A stretch of 64,000 nucleotides of DNA from the NCBI RefSeq assembly GCF_019145235.1, contig NZ_JAHSTV010000003.1:558001-622000 (forward strand). Direction: 5' to 3'. Positions within the stretch are counted from its first letter, which is position 1. Each line of letters starts with the position of its first letter. The notes beneath the pieces are model-generated. The model worked only from the letters and a program-made list of their open reading frames with translations, had not been told where the DNA came from and ran no database searches. This stretch comes from Pseudomonas farris (GTDB taxonomy: Bacteria; Pseudomonadota; Gammaproteobacteria; Pseudomonadales; Pseudomonadaceae). A program made the translations under genes and the position numbers. Positions 26,589 through 34,346 of the stretch are shown here, piece after piece.

Positions 26589-29326
26589 TCGTCTGCGACA
26601 ATCGGCAACTCGATACAAAACCGCGCGCCCTCGGTCGAGTTTCTTACACTTAAGCATCCGCCCATGTTTGCGACGATGCCGTAACTGACAGACAACCCGA
26701 GGCCGGTGCCGACGCCGACCGGTTTGGTGGTGAAGAAGGGTTCGAAAATCCGCTCCAGCAGCCGAGGATCGATACCGCCGCCGTTGTCCTCGACCCACAG
26801 TCGCACCGAGTATTCATCACGCTCGGCGTACACCGAAATCCACGGTTTGAACTCCCGATCGGCTTCGCGTTTGCTCAACAATGCATCCCGCGCATTGACC
26901 ATCAGATTGATCAGCACCTGTTCCAGCTGATCGACGTAGCCGCGCACCTGCACTTCGAATCCGGTCTCGCTGACCCGCAGTTCGACGCCTTTGCCGCGCA
27001 TGCCTTCGGACAGCAGTGACAGCGTGCCCTCGATGGCTTGAGCCGGATTGAACGGGTGCTGCTCGATCTCCGAACGCCGACCGAACACCCGCATGTGATC
27101 CACCACCCGCGCCGCGCGCTGGACTTGCGCGTCGATGCGGTTGAGTTTGTCTGTCAGGTAATCGATTTGCGCATCGCCATTGCTCAGGCGCTTGAGCACA
27201 TTGACGATGGCCATGCGCATCACGTTCAGCGGTTGATTGATTTCATGGGCCAGCCCGGTGGCCATTTCGCCGAGGGTGGCCATTTTTGCGCTTTGGGTGA
27301 GCTGTTGCTGGGCGCGCCGGACTTCGGTGTTATCGCGGCCCACAGCCTGAATCTCAAGCAAGCGACCCTGCTCGTCGAACACCCCGCGATCCGACCAGAC
27401 CCACCAGGCGTGTTCCCGACCCGGCAGTTGCAGGTTGATTTCCGCGGTGCTGACCGGGAACTCCGGGCTCAGGTGACTGAGCCGCTGGAGGAACGATTCG
27501 CGCTGTTCCGGCGACATCCAACTACCCAGGTTCACTCCCGGCAGCTTCTCGGGCTGGCATTCCAGATAGGTCGCCAGCGGGCGGTTGCCGAAGGTCAACG
27601 TCAGGTCTGGAAGGTAGCGACAAATCATCGCCGGGGAATCTTCCACCAGGATCCGATAGCGCTCTTCACTCTGTTTTACTTTCTCGGCGGCCAGGGTCGC
27701 CTCGGTGATATCCAGCCACAGCCCCACGGCTTCCACCGGCAGCCCGAGGTCGTCGCGCAGCAGTTTGGCTTCGTCGAGCAGCCAGTGGTAATCGCCGCGA
27801 CTGTCGCGCAGCCGATAACGGGCACGCACTGAACCTTCGCGCAGCAGTTGCCGGGTGCGCTCGAAATAGCCGTCGCGGTCTTCGGGGTGAACCCGTTCCA
27901 CCAGCGCGCCGGCGGCACAATCGGCGAGCGACCAACCGAGCAGCGGCAACAGGCTGTCGCTGAAAAATGTCGGTTGCAGCGCACCTTCGACATAGCGCTG
28001 CACGTAGATCACCGCCGGTGAACTGGCGATCAGGTTGTCCAGCCGGGCATGGGCGGCAGCAGCGTTCTGCTCCTGATTTTTGATGTCACTGATGTCGAGC
28101 ATGAAGCCCACCAGCCGCCGGTTTCTGCCGATGCCCAAGGCCTGACCTTGCAGTCGATACCAGATCGGCGTTTGCGCCGCGTCGGGGCGATGCAGGCGCA
28201 CGCACAGCAGCAACGGCGCGCCTTCGTCCCGCAAGGTTTGCAGGCGAATCGTCAGCTCTTCACGGTCGGCGGGGTGGATCTGTTCGAGCCAGTCGTGCAG
28301 CGGCAAACGAGTGCTCGCAAGGTTCAGCATGCTTGCCAGCGACGGCGCCAATTGCACCTCGGCATCGTCGCTGAAAACCTCCCACCAGCCGGTGCCGAGC
28401 AATGCTTGCAGAGACTCCAGCCGCTCCAGTTGCAGATGGTGCTGATGCTCGCGCAAACGCTCAAGCAACGGGCCGGCCAAAGCGGCGGTGAGTTGCAACC
28501 AGTCGCGCTCGCTCAGGTCGGGGGCACGTTCTTGCACCGGGTAGAAACCACAGAGCAACCAGGCCACCACGCCCAGGGCATTGTGGTACGGCACCGCGAA
28601 CCCTTCGGCATTGCCGAAGATGCCTTGCAGGCGCGGGTGTTCGCTGGGGGGCAGTTGTTGGGGGGCGGAGCCATTCAAACTGTCGAGCCCGGTGCCCAGG
28701 CGTTGGTCGATTTCCCACAAGCCGGGTGCATCGAAGGCCACGTAATGCTGGTGGATCAGCCAACCCTCTGCCTGTTCGTCGAGCAAGGCCATGGCGATGC
28801 ATGGAATCTGAAAGCGCTGGGCCAGACCTTGCAGTTGCTCCGCCAGCACCTCAGGCAAGCGCGTCAGGCTGCACAGGCGCAACTGTTCGCTGATCTGCGC
28901 CGCAAGTAATTGACATTGTTCGCGGCTGCGCGCTTGTCGACGTTCGAGCAGCAGATCGCCGATGTCGATCAACTGCAACAGCCAGTTTTCGCCCAACGGC
29001 TGCACCCATCCCCGCAGATGCAGCGGTTGTTCACCGAGGCTGAAAAAATCCAGGTCCAGACTCTGCCCCTGCCACTCGGCAGGCGCGCCTTCGACCGACA
29101 GCTCGCTATGGGGCATGAGGTAATCGAGCAGATGCGGTGCCTGCGCGCCGGGCATTTGTTGCGCCAGCAGATGCCGCAGAGGGCCGGTCAGCTGAATCAC
29201 CCGGCCCTCGTCATTCAGAAGCAGCTGCAAACCGAGACGTTGCACGCTCTGAGTGTCCGCACTGGTCGAGGGCTGCGGCGGTTGGCGGTTGAGCAGGCGC
29301 CCGAAGAGTCTGTCCCCGGAACTCAA
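26558..29326 (-). CDS. pprA: PprA-like PAS sensor histidine kinase
   Basis: A 922-aa soluble-looking multi-PAS kinase. The N-terminal part (1-320) has PAS/GAF-like character. PAS repeats follow at about 320-430, 430-550 and 555-690 (WLDITE, GLWLDITEATLAAEKVKQSE). The HisKA dimer has phospho-His in GLAHEINQPLNVM. HATPase motifs are LINLMVNARDA, VEDNGGGID, IFEPFFTTK and GTGLGLS. It starts at TTG (29326-29324), overlapping the tadE-like stop; no ATG lies nearby in frame. In P. aeruginosa PprA/PprB controls Flp pili and related adhesion factors. No receiver domain is attached. Confidence 0.87.
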   Translation of the reverse strand: MSSGDRLFGRLLNRQPPQPSTSADTQSVQRLGLQLLLNDEGRVIQLTGPLRHLLAQQMPGAQAPHLLDYLMPHSELSVEGAPAEWQGQSLDLDFFSLGEQPLHLRGWVQPLGENWLLQLIDIGDLLLERRQARSREQCQLLAAQISEQLRLCSLTRLPEVLAEQLQGLAQRFQIPCIAMALLDEQAEGWLIHQHYVAFDAPGLWEIDQRLGTGLDSLNGSAPQQLPPSEHPRLQGIFGNAEGFAVPYHNALGVVAWLLCGFYPVQERAPDLSERDWLQLTAALAGPLLERLREHQHHLQLERLESLQALLGTGWWEVFSDDAEVQLAPSLASMLNLASTRLPLHDWLEQIHPADREELTIRLQTLRDEGAPLLLCVRLHRPDAAQTPIWYRLQGQALGIGRNRRLVGFMLDISDIKNQEQNAAAAHARLDNLIASSPAVIYVQRYVEGALQPTFFSDSLLPLLGWSLADCAAGALVERVHPEDRDGYFERTRQLLREGSVRARYRLRDSRGDYHWLLDEAKLLRDDLGLPVEAVGLWLDITEATLAAEKVKQSEERYRILVEDSPAMICRYLPDLTLTFGNRPLATYLECQPEKLPGVNLGSWMSPEQRESFLQRLSHLSPEFPVSTAEINLQLPGREHAWWVWSDRGVFDEQGRLLEIQAVGRDNTEVRRAQQQLTQSAKMATLGEMATGLAHEINQPLNVMRMAIVNVLKRLSNGDAQIDYLTDKLNRIDAQVQRAARVVDHMRVFGRRSEIEQHPFNPAQAIEGTLSLLSEGMRGKGVELRVSETGFEVQVRGYVDQLEQVLINLMVNARDALLSKREADREFKPWISVYAERDEYSVRLWVEDNGGGIDPRLLERIFEPFFTTKPVGVGTGLGLSVSYGIVANMGGCLSVRNSTEGARFCIELPIVADDQITSVARPE

Positions 29327-29763
29327 AATTGCAGGCTCGATCGGGCGGTAAGGGTCGCCGGCAGATTGGGCACCGAGCCGATCCCCGGCAGCACCAGAAA
29401 CGGCAGGACCTGATTCAGTTTACTGGTGGGGTAATTGATGGTGACCGTCAGCACGCCACCGATATAGGTGGCGCTGGCATCGGTGGCCACATTGAAGTTC
29501 AGCGCGGCAGGAATCCAGGCCAGCTGCCGGGTCAGTTCGGTGGTCGCTATGTTTTTGACGGCGGTGTCGTAATTGGCGGTGCTCGGGTCCAGCGCCACAC
29601 TGCGGCGCACCGCTTCGGCCGTCGACTGATTGAACGATTGCATCAGCAACAGCGGCAGGCTGTAACTCACCAGCCCATAAAACACGGCGAAAAAGATGAT
29701 GAACACCAAAGCGAACTCAATCGCCACGGCACCTTTTTGTTTGCGGGGGAGGCCTGTTTTCAT
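29323..29763 (-). CDS. TadE-like pseudopilin
   Basis: A 146-aa protein from MKTGLPRKQKGAVAIEFALV. The GAVAIEFALVF stretch is a TadE-type prepilin-like signal: a basic leader, Gly, and Glu at position +5, then a membrane helix. The remaining 100 residues would be periplasmic. An alternative start at 29787 adds eight residues; neither has a strong ribosome binding site. Its TGA overlaps the TTG start of pprA, so the two are coupled. Position next to pprA matches the corresponding P. aeruginosa gene. FppA, encoded divergently, could be its peptidase. Confidence 0.82.
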   Translation of the reverse strand: MKTGLPRKQKGAVAIEFALVFIIFFAVFYGLVSYSLPLLLMQSFNQSTAEAVRRSVALDPSTANYDTAVKNIATTELTRQLAWIPAALNFNVATDASATYIGGVLTVTINYPTSKLNQVLPFLVLPGIGSVPNLPATLTARSSLQF

Positions 29764-29838
29764 GAGTGCGTCTACCCTGACCATCACGACGTAGTATCAG
29801 CATAGAATCATTCAGCCAAAACGGACGTTTTTTACCGG

Positions 29839-30309
29839 ATGCAGAACTTTGTCCTACTTATCTGGCTGACGCTTTGCGCAGCACAGGATGTCCGAGAGCG
29901 GCACATCGCCAATGGCCTGACCCTTGGCGCGGGTGTACTGGCGCTGGCGTATCTGTTGTGGACGGGCACCACATGGTTGGGGGCCGAGGCGGTACAGGGC
30001 GGCTGGGCTTTGTTGTTGGCACTGGCCTTCACCTTGCCCGGTTATGCATTGAAACGTCTGGGGGCGGGCGACGTGAAACTGATGGCCACGCTGGGCCTTG
30101 CGACGGACGGTATGCACCTGCTTGGCGGTTTTATCGGCGCCGGATTGGCCAGTGCATTCTGGCTGCTGCTGGCGCCAAGACTCTGGCTGTATATGGGGCA
30201 AGGGCTTAGAGATCGTCTTCGTTACCTGGGACCTGGAACGTCAAAAAAGCAGCCCTTTGCACCGTTTGTGCTGGTGGGTATGTTGCTCACACTGGTCTGG
30301 ATGCATTAG
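29839..30309 (+). CDS. fppA: Prepilin peptidase FppA (A24 family)
   Basis: A 156-aa integral membrane aspartyl peptidase that cleaves Flp-type prepilins. The two catalytic aspartates are visible: Asp17 in AAQDVRERHIANG and Asp78 in LGAGDVKLMA (GxGD motif). The protein has about five membrane helices and lacks the N-methyltransferase domain of PilD, as expected for Flp-specific enzymes. It is divergent from the tadE-like gene (51-75 nt between starts) and 113 nt ahead of pprB. Confidence 0.93.
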   Translation: MQNFVLLIWLTLCAAQDVRERHIANGLTLGAGVLALAYLLWTGTTWLGAEAVQGGWALLLALAFTLPGYALKRLGAGDVKLMATLGLATDGMHLLGGFIGAGLASAFWLLLAPRLWLYMGQGLRDRLRYLGPGTSKKQPFAPFVLVGMLLTLVWMH

Positions 30310-30328
30310 TCGCCGGGCGCCACTCGTT

Positions 30329-30340
30329 CTATGTACATAG
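30329..30340. promoter_or_regulatory. 12-bp palindrome upstream of pprB
   Basis: CTATGTACATAG is a perfect palindrome 82 nt before the pprB ATG in the short fppA-pprB gap. It could be an operator for pprB, but a single 12-bp palindrome may occur by chance. Confidence 0.3.
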
Positions 30341-30422
30341 TTGGAAAGTGCGTCTACTTTCAAAACAGTTGTTGTACAGCCTTTGGAAGTGGGTACAGGA
30401 ACGGTCAAGCCTGGAGTGACAC

Positions 30423-31202
30423 GTGAACAAGCTTATCTCGGCAATAAAAGTCCTTGTGGTCGATGACGAACCATTGATTGTCGAAGAACTTTGCGAGTTC
30501 ATCGAGCGCAATGGTTATCGCTGTGTTCCTTGTCAGTCCGGCAAGCAGGCGATCGAGCGTTTCAATGAATATGAGGATATCGGCCTGGTGCTCTGTGATT
30601 TGCAGATGCCTGACATGGATGGCATTCAGCTAGTCCAGGCGCTGCGACGGTTGTCCGGCAAGCACCGGGCGTTCGAGGCGATCATGCTCACCGGTCGCGC
30701 AGACAAGCAGGATGTGATCAAGGCCTTGCGCGCGGGGTTTGCTGACTACTATCAGAAACCGATTGATCTGGATGAGTTGCTCGAAGGTTTGCAGCGCCAG
30801 GAAGTGGTCTTGCAGGAGCGGCAGAAAAACCTGCAGTTGGGGCATTTGAGTCAGAAGCTGCAGTACCTTTGTGAGTCGATCGACGAGTTGTATCAGGATT
30901 TGGATAAGGTTCGCCGGGGACCGTCTTCGGTGCCTTTATCTGATTCGGCTGACGGTGAGGCGGGGCGTTTGGAAATGCCGGCGGTTTTCAATCAGCTGTC
31001 GCCGCGGCAGTTGGAGGTGGCGCGGTTGGTGGGCAAGGGGCAGACCAACTATCAGATTGCCTGTGAGTTGGGGATTACCGAGAACACGGTGAAGCTTTAT
31101 GTGTCGCAGGTGTTGCGGTTGACGCATATGCATAATCGCACGCAAGTGGCGTTGGCGTTGTCGCCTGGTAATGCTGGTGTGCGGCGGCTTACTGCGCACT
31201 GA
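30423..31202 (+). CDS. pprB: PprB-like response regulator (REC + LuxR HTH)
   Basis: A 259-aa NarL/LuxR-type regulator. The receiver domain spans about residues 7-125, with phospho-acceptor Asp59 in VLCDLQMPDMDG and conserved Thr/Lys (MLTGRA, YYQKPID). A coiled linker (about 125-185) leads to a LuxR helix-turn-helix at about 190-250 (LSPRQLEVARLVGKGQTNYQ, ENTVKLYVSQVLR). In P. aeruginosa PprB activates flp-tad and other adhesion genes. It is expected to be phosphorylated by PprA, encoded 1.1 kb away on the other strand. Confidence 0.92.
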   Translation: MNKLISAIKVLVVDDEPLIVEELCEFIERNGYRCVPCQSGKQAIERFNEYEDIGLVLCDLQMPDMDGIQLVQALRRLSGKHRAFEAIMLTGRADKQDVIKALRAGFADYYQKPIDLDELLEGLQRQEVVLQERQKNLQLGHLSQKLQYLCESIDELYQDLDKVRRGPSSVPLSDSADGEAGRLEMPAVFNQLSPRQLEVARLVGKGQTNYQIACELGITENTVKLYVSQVLRLTHMHNRTQVALALSPGNAGVRRLTAH

Positions 31203-31273
31203 GTTTTTTGAAGGCTTTTGATCTTGGCGGCCTTATAGCCGACCAATCTTTCTCTGATAGACACCGTTCAACT

Positions 31274-31301
31274 GTGGGAGCGGGCTTGCTCGCGAAGGCG
31301 G
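31274..31301 (+). repeat. Single REP copy
   Basis: One GTGGGAGCGGGCTTGCTCGC copy without a facing partner. It is the left boundary of the 31.3-31.7 kb non-coding block; a second single copy in the same orientation lies at 31697. Confidence 0.8.
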
Positions 31302-31339
31302 CCTGACAGCCGACCTGTATTTTGGTTGACTGAGTACAT

Positions 31340-31690
31340 ATCCATTTCTGCGGTAACGGCAGCTTATGGTTTCGCCCTTACGGCGAGTCCCTTTTGGCAA
31401 ACGCCCCAAAAGGAACCAAAAGGTCTCGCCCCAAGCGTCCGGCCCCTCGCCTAGGCTCGGCGTTCCTTCGTTCCGGTATCCATCTGGGGGCATCGCCCTA
31501 CGGTCTGCTTCGCTACGACCTACATGCGATGGGTTCGACTGCGTCGAACGGCGCTGCGCGCCAATCCCCAGATGAACACCTCCACTCAGCCTCCCGAAGG
31601 GGCGGGTGGATCAAAATCAAAAGCCAGATCAAAAGCGGCAGGCGAGCTAACGCTCGGCCTGTTGAGTGGTGAGGGGCGGGCGTACGCCGC
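31340..31690. repeat. Dispersed non-coding element with hairpin core
   Basis: A roughly 350-nt stretch without a credible gene. It begins near TTCTGCGGTAACGGCAGC, contains TTTCGCCCTTACGGCGAG, a perfect 8-bp stem (CCTTTTGG at 31390-31397 with CCAAAAGG at 31406-31413) and CGTCCGGCCCCTCGCC. I recognise this wording from repeated extragenic elements common in fluorescent pseudomonads, but cannot count copies here. It is bracketed by two directly oriented single REP copies. It falls between pprB and the DUF6124 gene. Confidence 0.55.
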
Positions 31691-31696
31691 TCCACT

Positions 31697-31724
31697 GTGG
31701 GAGCGGGCTTGCCCGCGATGGCGG
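31697..31724 (+). repeat. Single REP copy (variant CCCGCGATGG end)
   Basis: A lone GTGGGAGCGGGCTTGCCCGC copy in the same orientation as the one at 31274, so the two flank the dispersed element as direct repeats. Confidence 0.8.
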
Positions 31725-31929
31725 CCTTACAGGCAACGATGTTTATCGATCAGTAAAAACATCAGAACCTTCCCACATGTTTTTCAGGTTGCCCGTCGGA
31801 AGCTGTGTCTCTAGCCTTTGTCCGTCGCTGACCATTCAGCGTCCGGGCGTCGCGGCTCGATTCTTGAGGCATAATCGCTCCACCAAACAACAGCACTTTT
31901 GGGTGTCTGTCGTTTCGTGTCATGGCGAC

Positions 31930-32025
31930 TGTGCGCGGGATACCTTCGGGTATGCCGAGCTGCCTCGGGGATCGGTCCGCGAACCCGCGTACAGCTGCCA
32001 CCCCAAATTGCATCGCGGCAATTTG
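31930..32025 (+). ncRNA. Structured leader / candidate cis-regulatory RNA of the DUF6124 gene
   Basis: Four consecutive hairpins can be drawn upstream of the DUF6124 start: ATACC-TTCG-GGTAT (31940-31953, a UUCG tetraloop), CCGAG-CTGC-CTCGG (31955-31968), CGCG-AACC-CGCG (31979-31988 region) and a perfect 8-bp stem CAAATTGC/GCAATTTG (32004-32025). The last ends about 24 nt before the AGAGGTG ribosome binding site. From memory a similar sequence precedes other genes of this family in Pseudomonas, which would fit a conserved leader. No transcript evidence is available here. Confidence 0.5.
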
Positions 32026-32058
32026 GAAGTGGCTCCATTTCATCCCAGAGGTGTAATC

Positions 32059-32433
32059 ATGTTCAAAGCAACCCCGAATCCCCCAGAAACCGACAACGTT
32101 TCCCCTTACGAATCTTCTGATTCAAAAAAATTCCACGACGCCGCTAACCGCGCGCTCGATCACTACCTCAATCCCACCCCAAACAAAACCGAAGGCCGCA
32201 AGCCAAGCAAGATGTTTATGGTTGCGCCGGATATGGATAACGAAAGCCTGTTAGCCCATGTCTGCGAGTCGCTGGCTTCTGCGAGCGTCATGACCAGCGA
32301 CATTGCCGCGTATGTCGAAGCCCCGCAGCGGCATACGATCCTGGCGATTCAGCAGGTCATCATGCTGGCCGAGCTGGCGGTGAATCGGATGCTGGATAAC
32401 GTCGACGTACCAAAACCCGCGCCACACAGCTGA
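32059..32433 (+). CDS. DUF6124 (DUF3077) family small protein
   Basis: A 124-aa protein from MFKATPNPPETDNVSPYESS, with AGAGGTG upstream. The N-terminal TPNPPETD and central SLLAHVCESLASASVMTSDI are hallmarks of this Pseudomonas family, formerly DUF3077. No membrane segment or catalytic motif is visible; the C-terminal half is helical. Function unknown. Members are multi-copy in fluorescent pseudomonads. Its insertion between pprB and tadC, with its own leader and flanking REPs, suggests it arrived as an accessory unit in the Tad region. Confidence 0.82.
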   Translation: MFKATPNPPETDNVSPYESSDSKKFHDAANRALDHYLNPTPNKTEGRKPSKMFMVAPDMDNESLLAHVCESLASASVMTSDIAAYVEAPQRHTILAIQQVIMLAELAVNRMLDNVDVPKPAPHS

Positions 32434-32440
32434 TCCCCTT

Positions 32441-32529
32441 GTGGGAGCGGGCTTGCTCGCGAAGACGATTTCACATTCGACATTGATGTCGACTGACACA
32501 CCGCTTTCGCGAGCAAGCCCGCTCCCACA
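32441..32529. repeat. REP pair (GTGGGAGCGGG class)
   Basis: Inverted pair with a GTCGACTGACA centre between the DUF6124 gene and tadC. It lies where tadD and further tad genes would normally follow tadC. Confidence 0.9.
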
Positions 32530-32536
32530 GGATCGC

Positions 32537-32565
32537 CGTTATCCTTGTGATAACGATGATTTTTC
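32537..32565 (+). terminator. Hairpin with T-tract after the DUF6124 gene
   Basis: CGTTATC-CTTGT-GATAACG forms a 7-bp stem, followed on the plus strand by ATGATTTTTC. It could terminate the DUF6124 transcript just before the convergent tadC stop. Confidence 0.5.
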
Positions 32566-33454
32566 AACGACCAAAAGCCCGGGCCAAAGCGGTGAAGCTG
32601 GGCCCGGCCAGTACGATCAGCAATGCCGGGAAGAGAAACAACATCATCACGACGGACATTTTCGCGGACATCTTGGAGATGTATTCCTGCAAGCGTGTCA
32701 GGCGTCGGTCATCGAGCAGTAGCTTGAGCCCCAGTAGTGATTTCATGGCGCCGCCGCCCTGGTGGATCAATTGCTGAAGAATCACGCAGGTGTCGGTGAA
32801 CTCGTCCACCGCCAGCAACTGGGTGGCCTTGTTCAGTTCTTCGCCCAGTTCCAGACCCGAGTCGACCCGGGTCAGTATCAGGCGCAGTTCGTGGGTCAGG
32901 GCCGGCAGTAATTGTTTGCCTTCGATGCTCAGCACTCGCAGCGACTGCTCGACCGCCATGCCGGATTCGAACAGGATGCGCAGCAGTGGAATGAAGGTCG
33001 AAATCTCGATCGCCAGTTGTCTTTGCCGACGGTACGCGGCGGCGGCCAGCAAGCGTTTGGGCAGCAAATAACCGAGGGCGGTGGCGAAGGCCGGAGTGAT
33101 CCAGTGGTTGTTCACCTGCGGGAAGAACACGCTCTGGATCAACAGACTCAGGACCAACGCAAGCACCGGTATGCCGATCTGGCAGGCAGCGAACAGCGAG
33201 CGTTGCCGGGCGCTGCGCCAGCCGAGGCGGTTGAGCAGCATTTGGGTTTCGTTGTCCAGTTTGACCGAGCGCTGGCCGATGCGGCTGTCGCCCAGCACTT
33301 GCAACCAGTGACGGACGCGATGGTCGCTCAGTGGTTTGCCGTCCAGTCGTTGAGCCACTTGGCGAGCACGCCGATGTTGGTCCAGCAGCCCACTGAGCAG
33401 CAACAACGTGGCCCCGAGAAATAACAGTGCGCTGATCAGCAGGGCTATTTTCAT
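32564..33454 (-). CDS. tadC: Tad pilus inner-membrane platform protein TadC
   Basis: A 296-aa T2SSF-domain protein that forms, with TadB, the inner-membrane platform for Flp pilus assembly. It begins with a membrane helix (IALLISALLFLGATLLLLSG). The T2SSF region spans about 150-290 (EISTFIPLLRILFESGMAVE, LINKATQLLAVDEF-like, LHQGGGAMKSLLGLKLLLDD). It ends in a membrane helix (SVVMMLFLFPALLIVLAG). It overlaps tadB by 4 nt. No tadD, tadE or tadF gene follows on this strand. Confidence 0.9.
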   Translation of the reverse strand: MKIALLISALLFLGATLLLLSGLLDQHRRARQVAQRLDGKPLSDHRVRHWLQVLGDSRIGQRSVKLDNETQMLLNRLGWRSARQRSLFAACQIGIPVLALVLSLLIQSVFFPQVNNHWITPAFATALGYLLPKRLLAAAAYRRQRQLAIEISTFIPLLRILFESGMAVEQSLRVLSIEGKQLLPALTHELRLILTRVDSGLELGEELNKATQLLAVDEFTDTCVILQQLIHQGGGAMKSLLGLKLLLDDRRLTRLQEYISKMSAKMSVVMMLFLFPALLIVLAGPSFTALARAFGR

Positions 33455-34335
33455 ACGCTACGCAACATGCGCCACAGCGCCAGGCAACCCACGACCTGCA
33501 GGCCGAACGCGGTCGCGAGCATCATTTGCCCCGAGTTGCTGTTCCACATGGCGAGCAGGTATTTCGGATTGGACAGCAAGAAGTAAGCGGCGAGCCCCAC
33601 AGGCATCAGGGCCAACACCACCGCCGTGATGCGGGTTTCGCCCGTCATGGCGCGCAGTTGGCGCGCAGCCTGGTCGCGTTCACGGATCATTTTGATCAGG
33701 TTCTCAAACAGCTCACTGGCATTGCCGCCGTAGCGGTGATTGACCTTCAGACCCAGCGCAAACAAGCGAAACTCGTCCTTCTCGTACAGTTCGGCGAAGT
33801 CCGTGACAGCGTCAGGCAGGCTGACGCCCAAATGCACGTTGCGCTGAACCCGGCCCATGGCGTTTTTCAGTGGGTCTTCGGCGGCGTCGATGGCGACCAG
33901 CACCGCATCGGCCAGGGTGCGTCCGGACTTCAGACTGCGCACCGTGTGATCGAGCATTGGCGGCAGCTGTTCGATCATGCGCTTGAGCCGGCGCTGGTAG
34001 CACCAACTGATGTACAGCCGCAGAGCCAGAGGTGGCATCAGCAACAACGCCAGCAAACCGATCCAGCTCGCGAGGGCAAACCCCAGCAAGATGCCCAAGG
34101 CCCAGAGCAACAGCCACAACCCCAGGCGCTCGGTGGGACGGCCAAGGCCGGCGCGTAGAAAGGCCCGTTCCAGGCCAGCCCAGGACGATTTCGCCACCGC
34201 CAGTTGCGGTTGCCCCTGCATCAAGCGACCTAGGGTTCGATCGATGCCGGTCTGGCGCAGACCGTTGTAGAACAAACGGATCGACAGGCCCAGCAACGTC
34301 AGGCAAATCAGGATGAGCAGCGTCGGTTTGAGCAT
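33451..34335 (-). CDS. tadB: Tad pilus inner-membrane platform protein TadB
   Basis: A 294-aa partner of TadC. Membrane helices lie at the N-terminus (TLLILICLTLLGLSIRLFY), at about 72-110 and at the C-terminus. The T2SSF core contains QLPPMLDHTVRSLKSGRTLA and GVSLPDAVTDFAELYEKDEF. Its stop overlaps the tadC start (ATGA), and it starts 11 nt after tadA. Length is normal. Confidence 0.92.
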   Translation of the reverse strand: MLKPTLLILICLTLLGLSIRLFYNGLRQTGIDRTLGRLMQGQPQLAVAKSSWAGLERAFLRAGLGRPTERLGLWLLLWALGILLGFALASWIGLLALLLMPPLALRLYISWCYQRRLKRMIEQLPPMLDHTVRSLKSGRTLADAVLVAIDAAEDPLKNAMGRVQRNVHLGVSLPDAVTDFAELYEKDEFRLFALGLKVNHRYGGNASELFENLIKMIRERDQAARQLRAMTGETRITAVVLALMPVGLAAYFLLSNPKYLLAMWNSNSGQMMLATAFGLQVVGCLALWRMLRSV

Positions 34336-34346
34336 GCCATGACCCT

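Noticed and set aside
31340..31690. Short reading frames in the dispersed element taken as genes
   Set aside because: Several overlapping frames of 60-90 codons exist, none with a ribosome binding site or recognisable protein.
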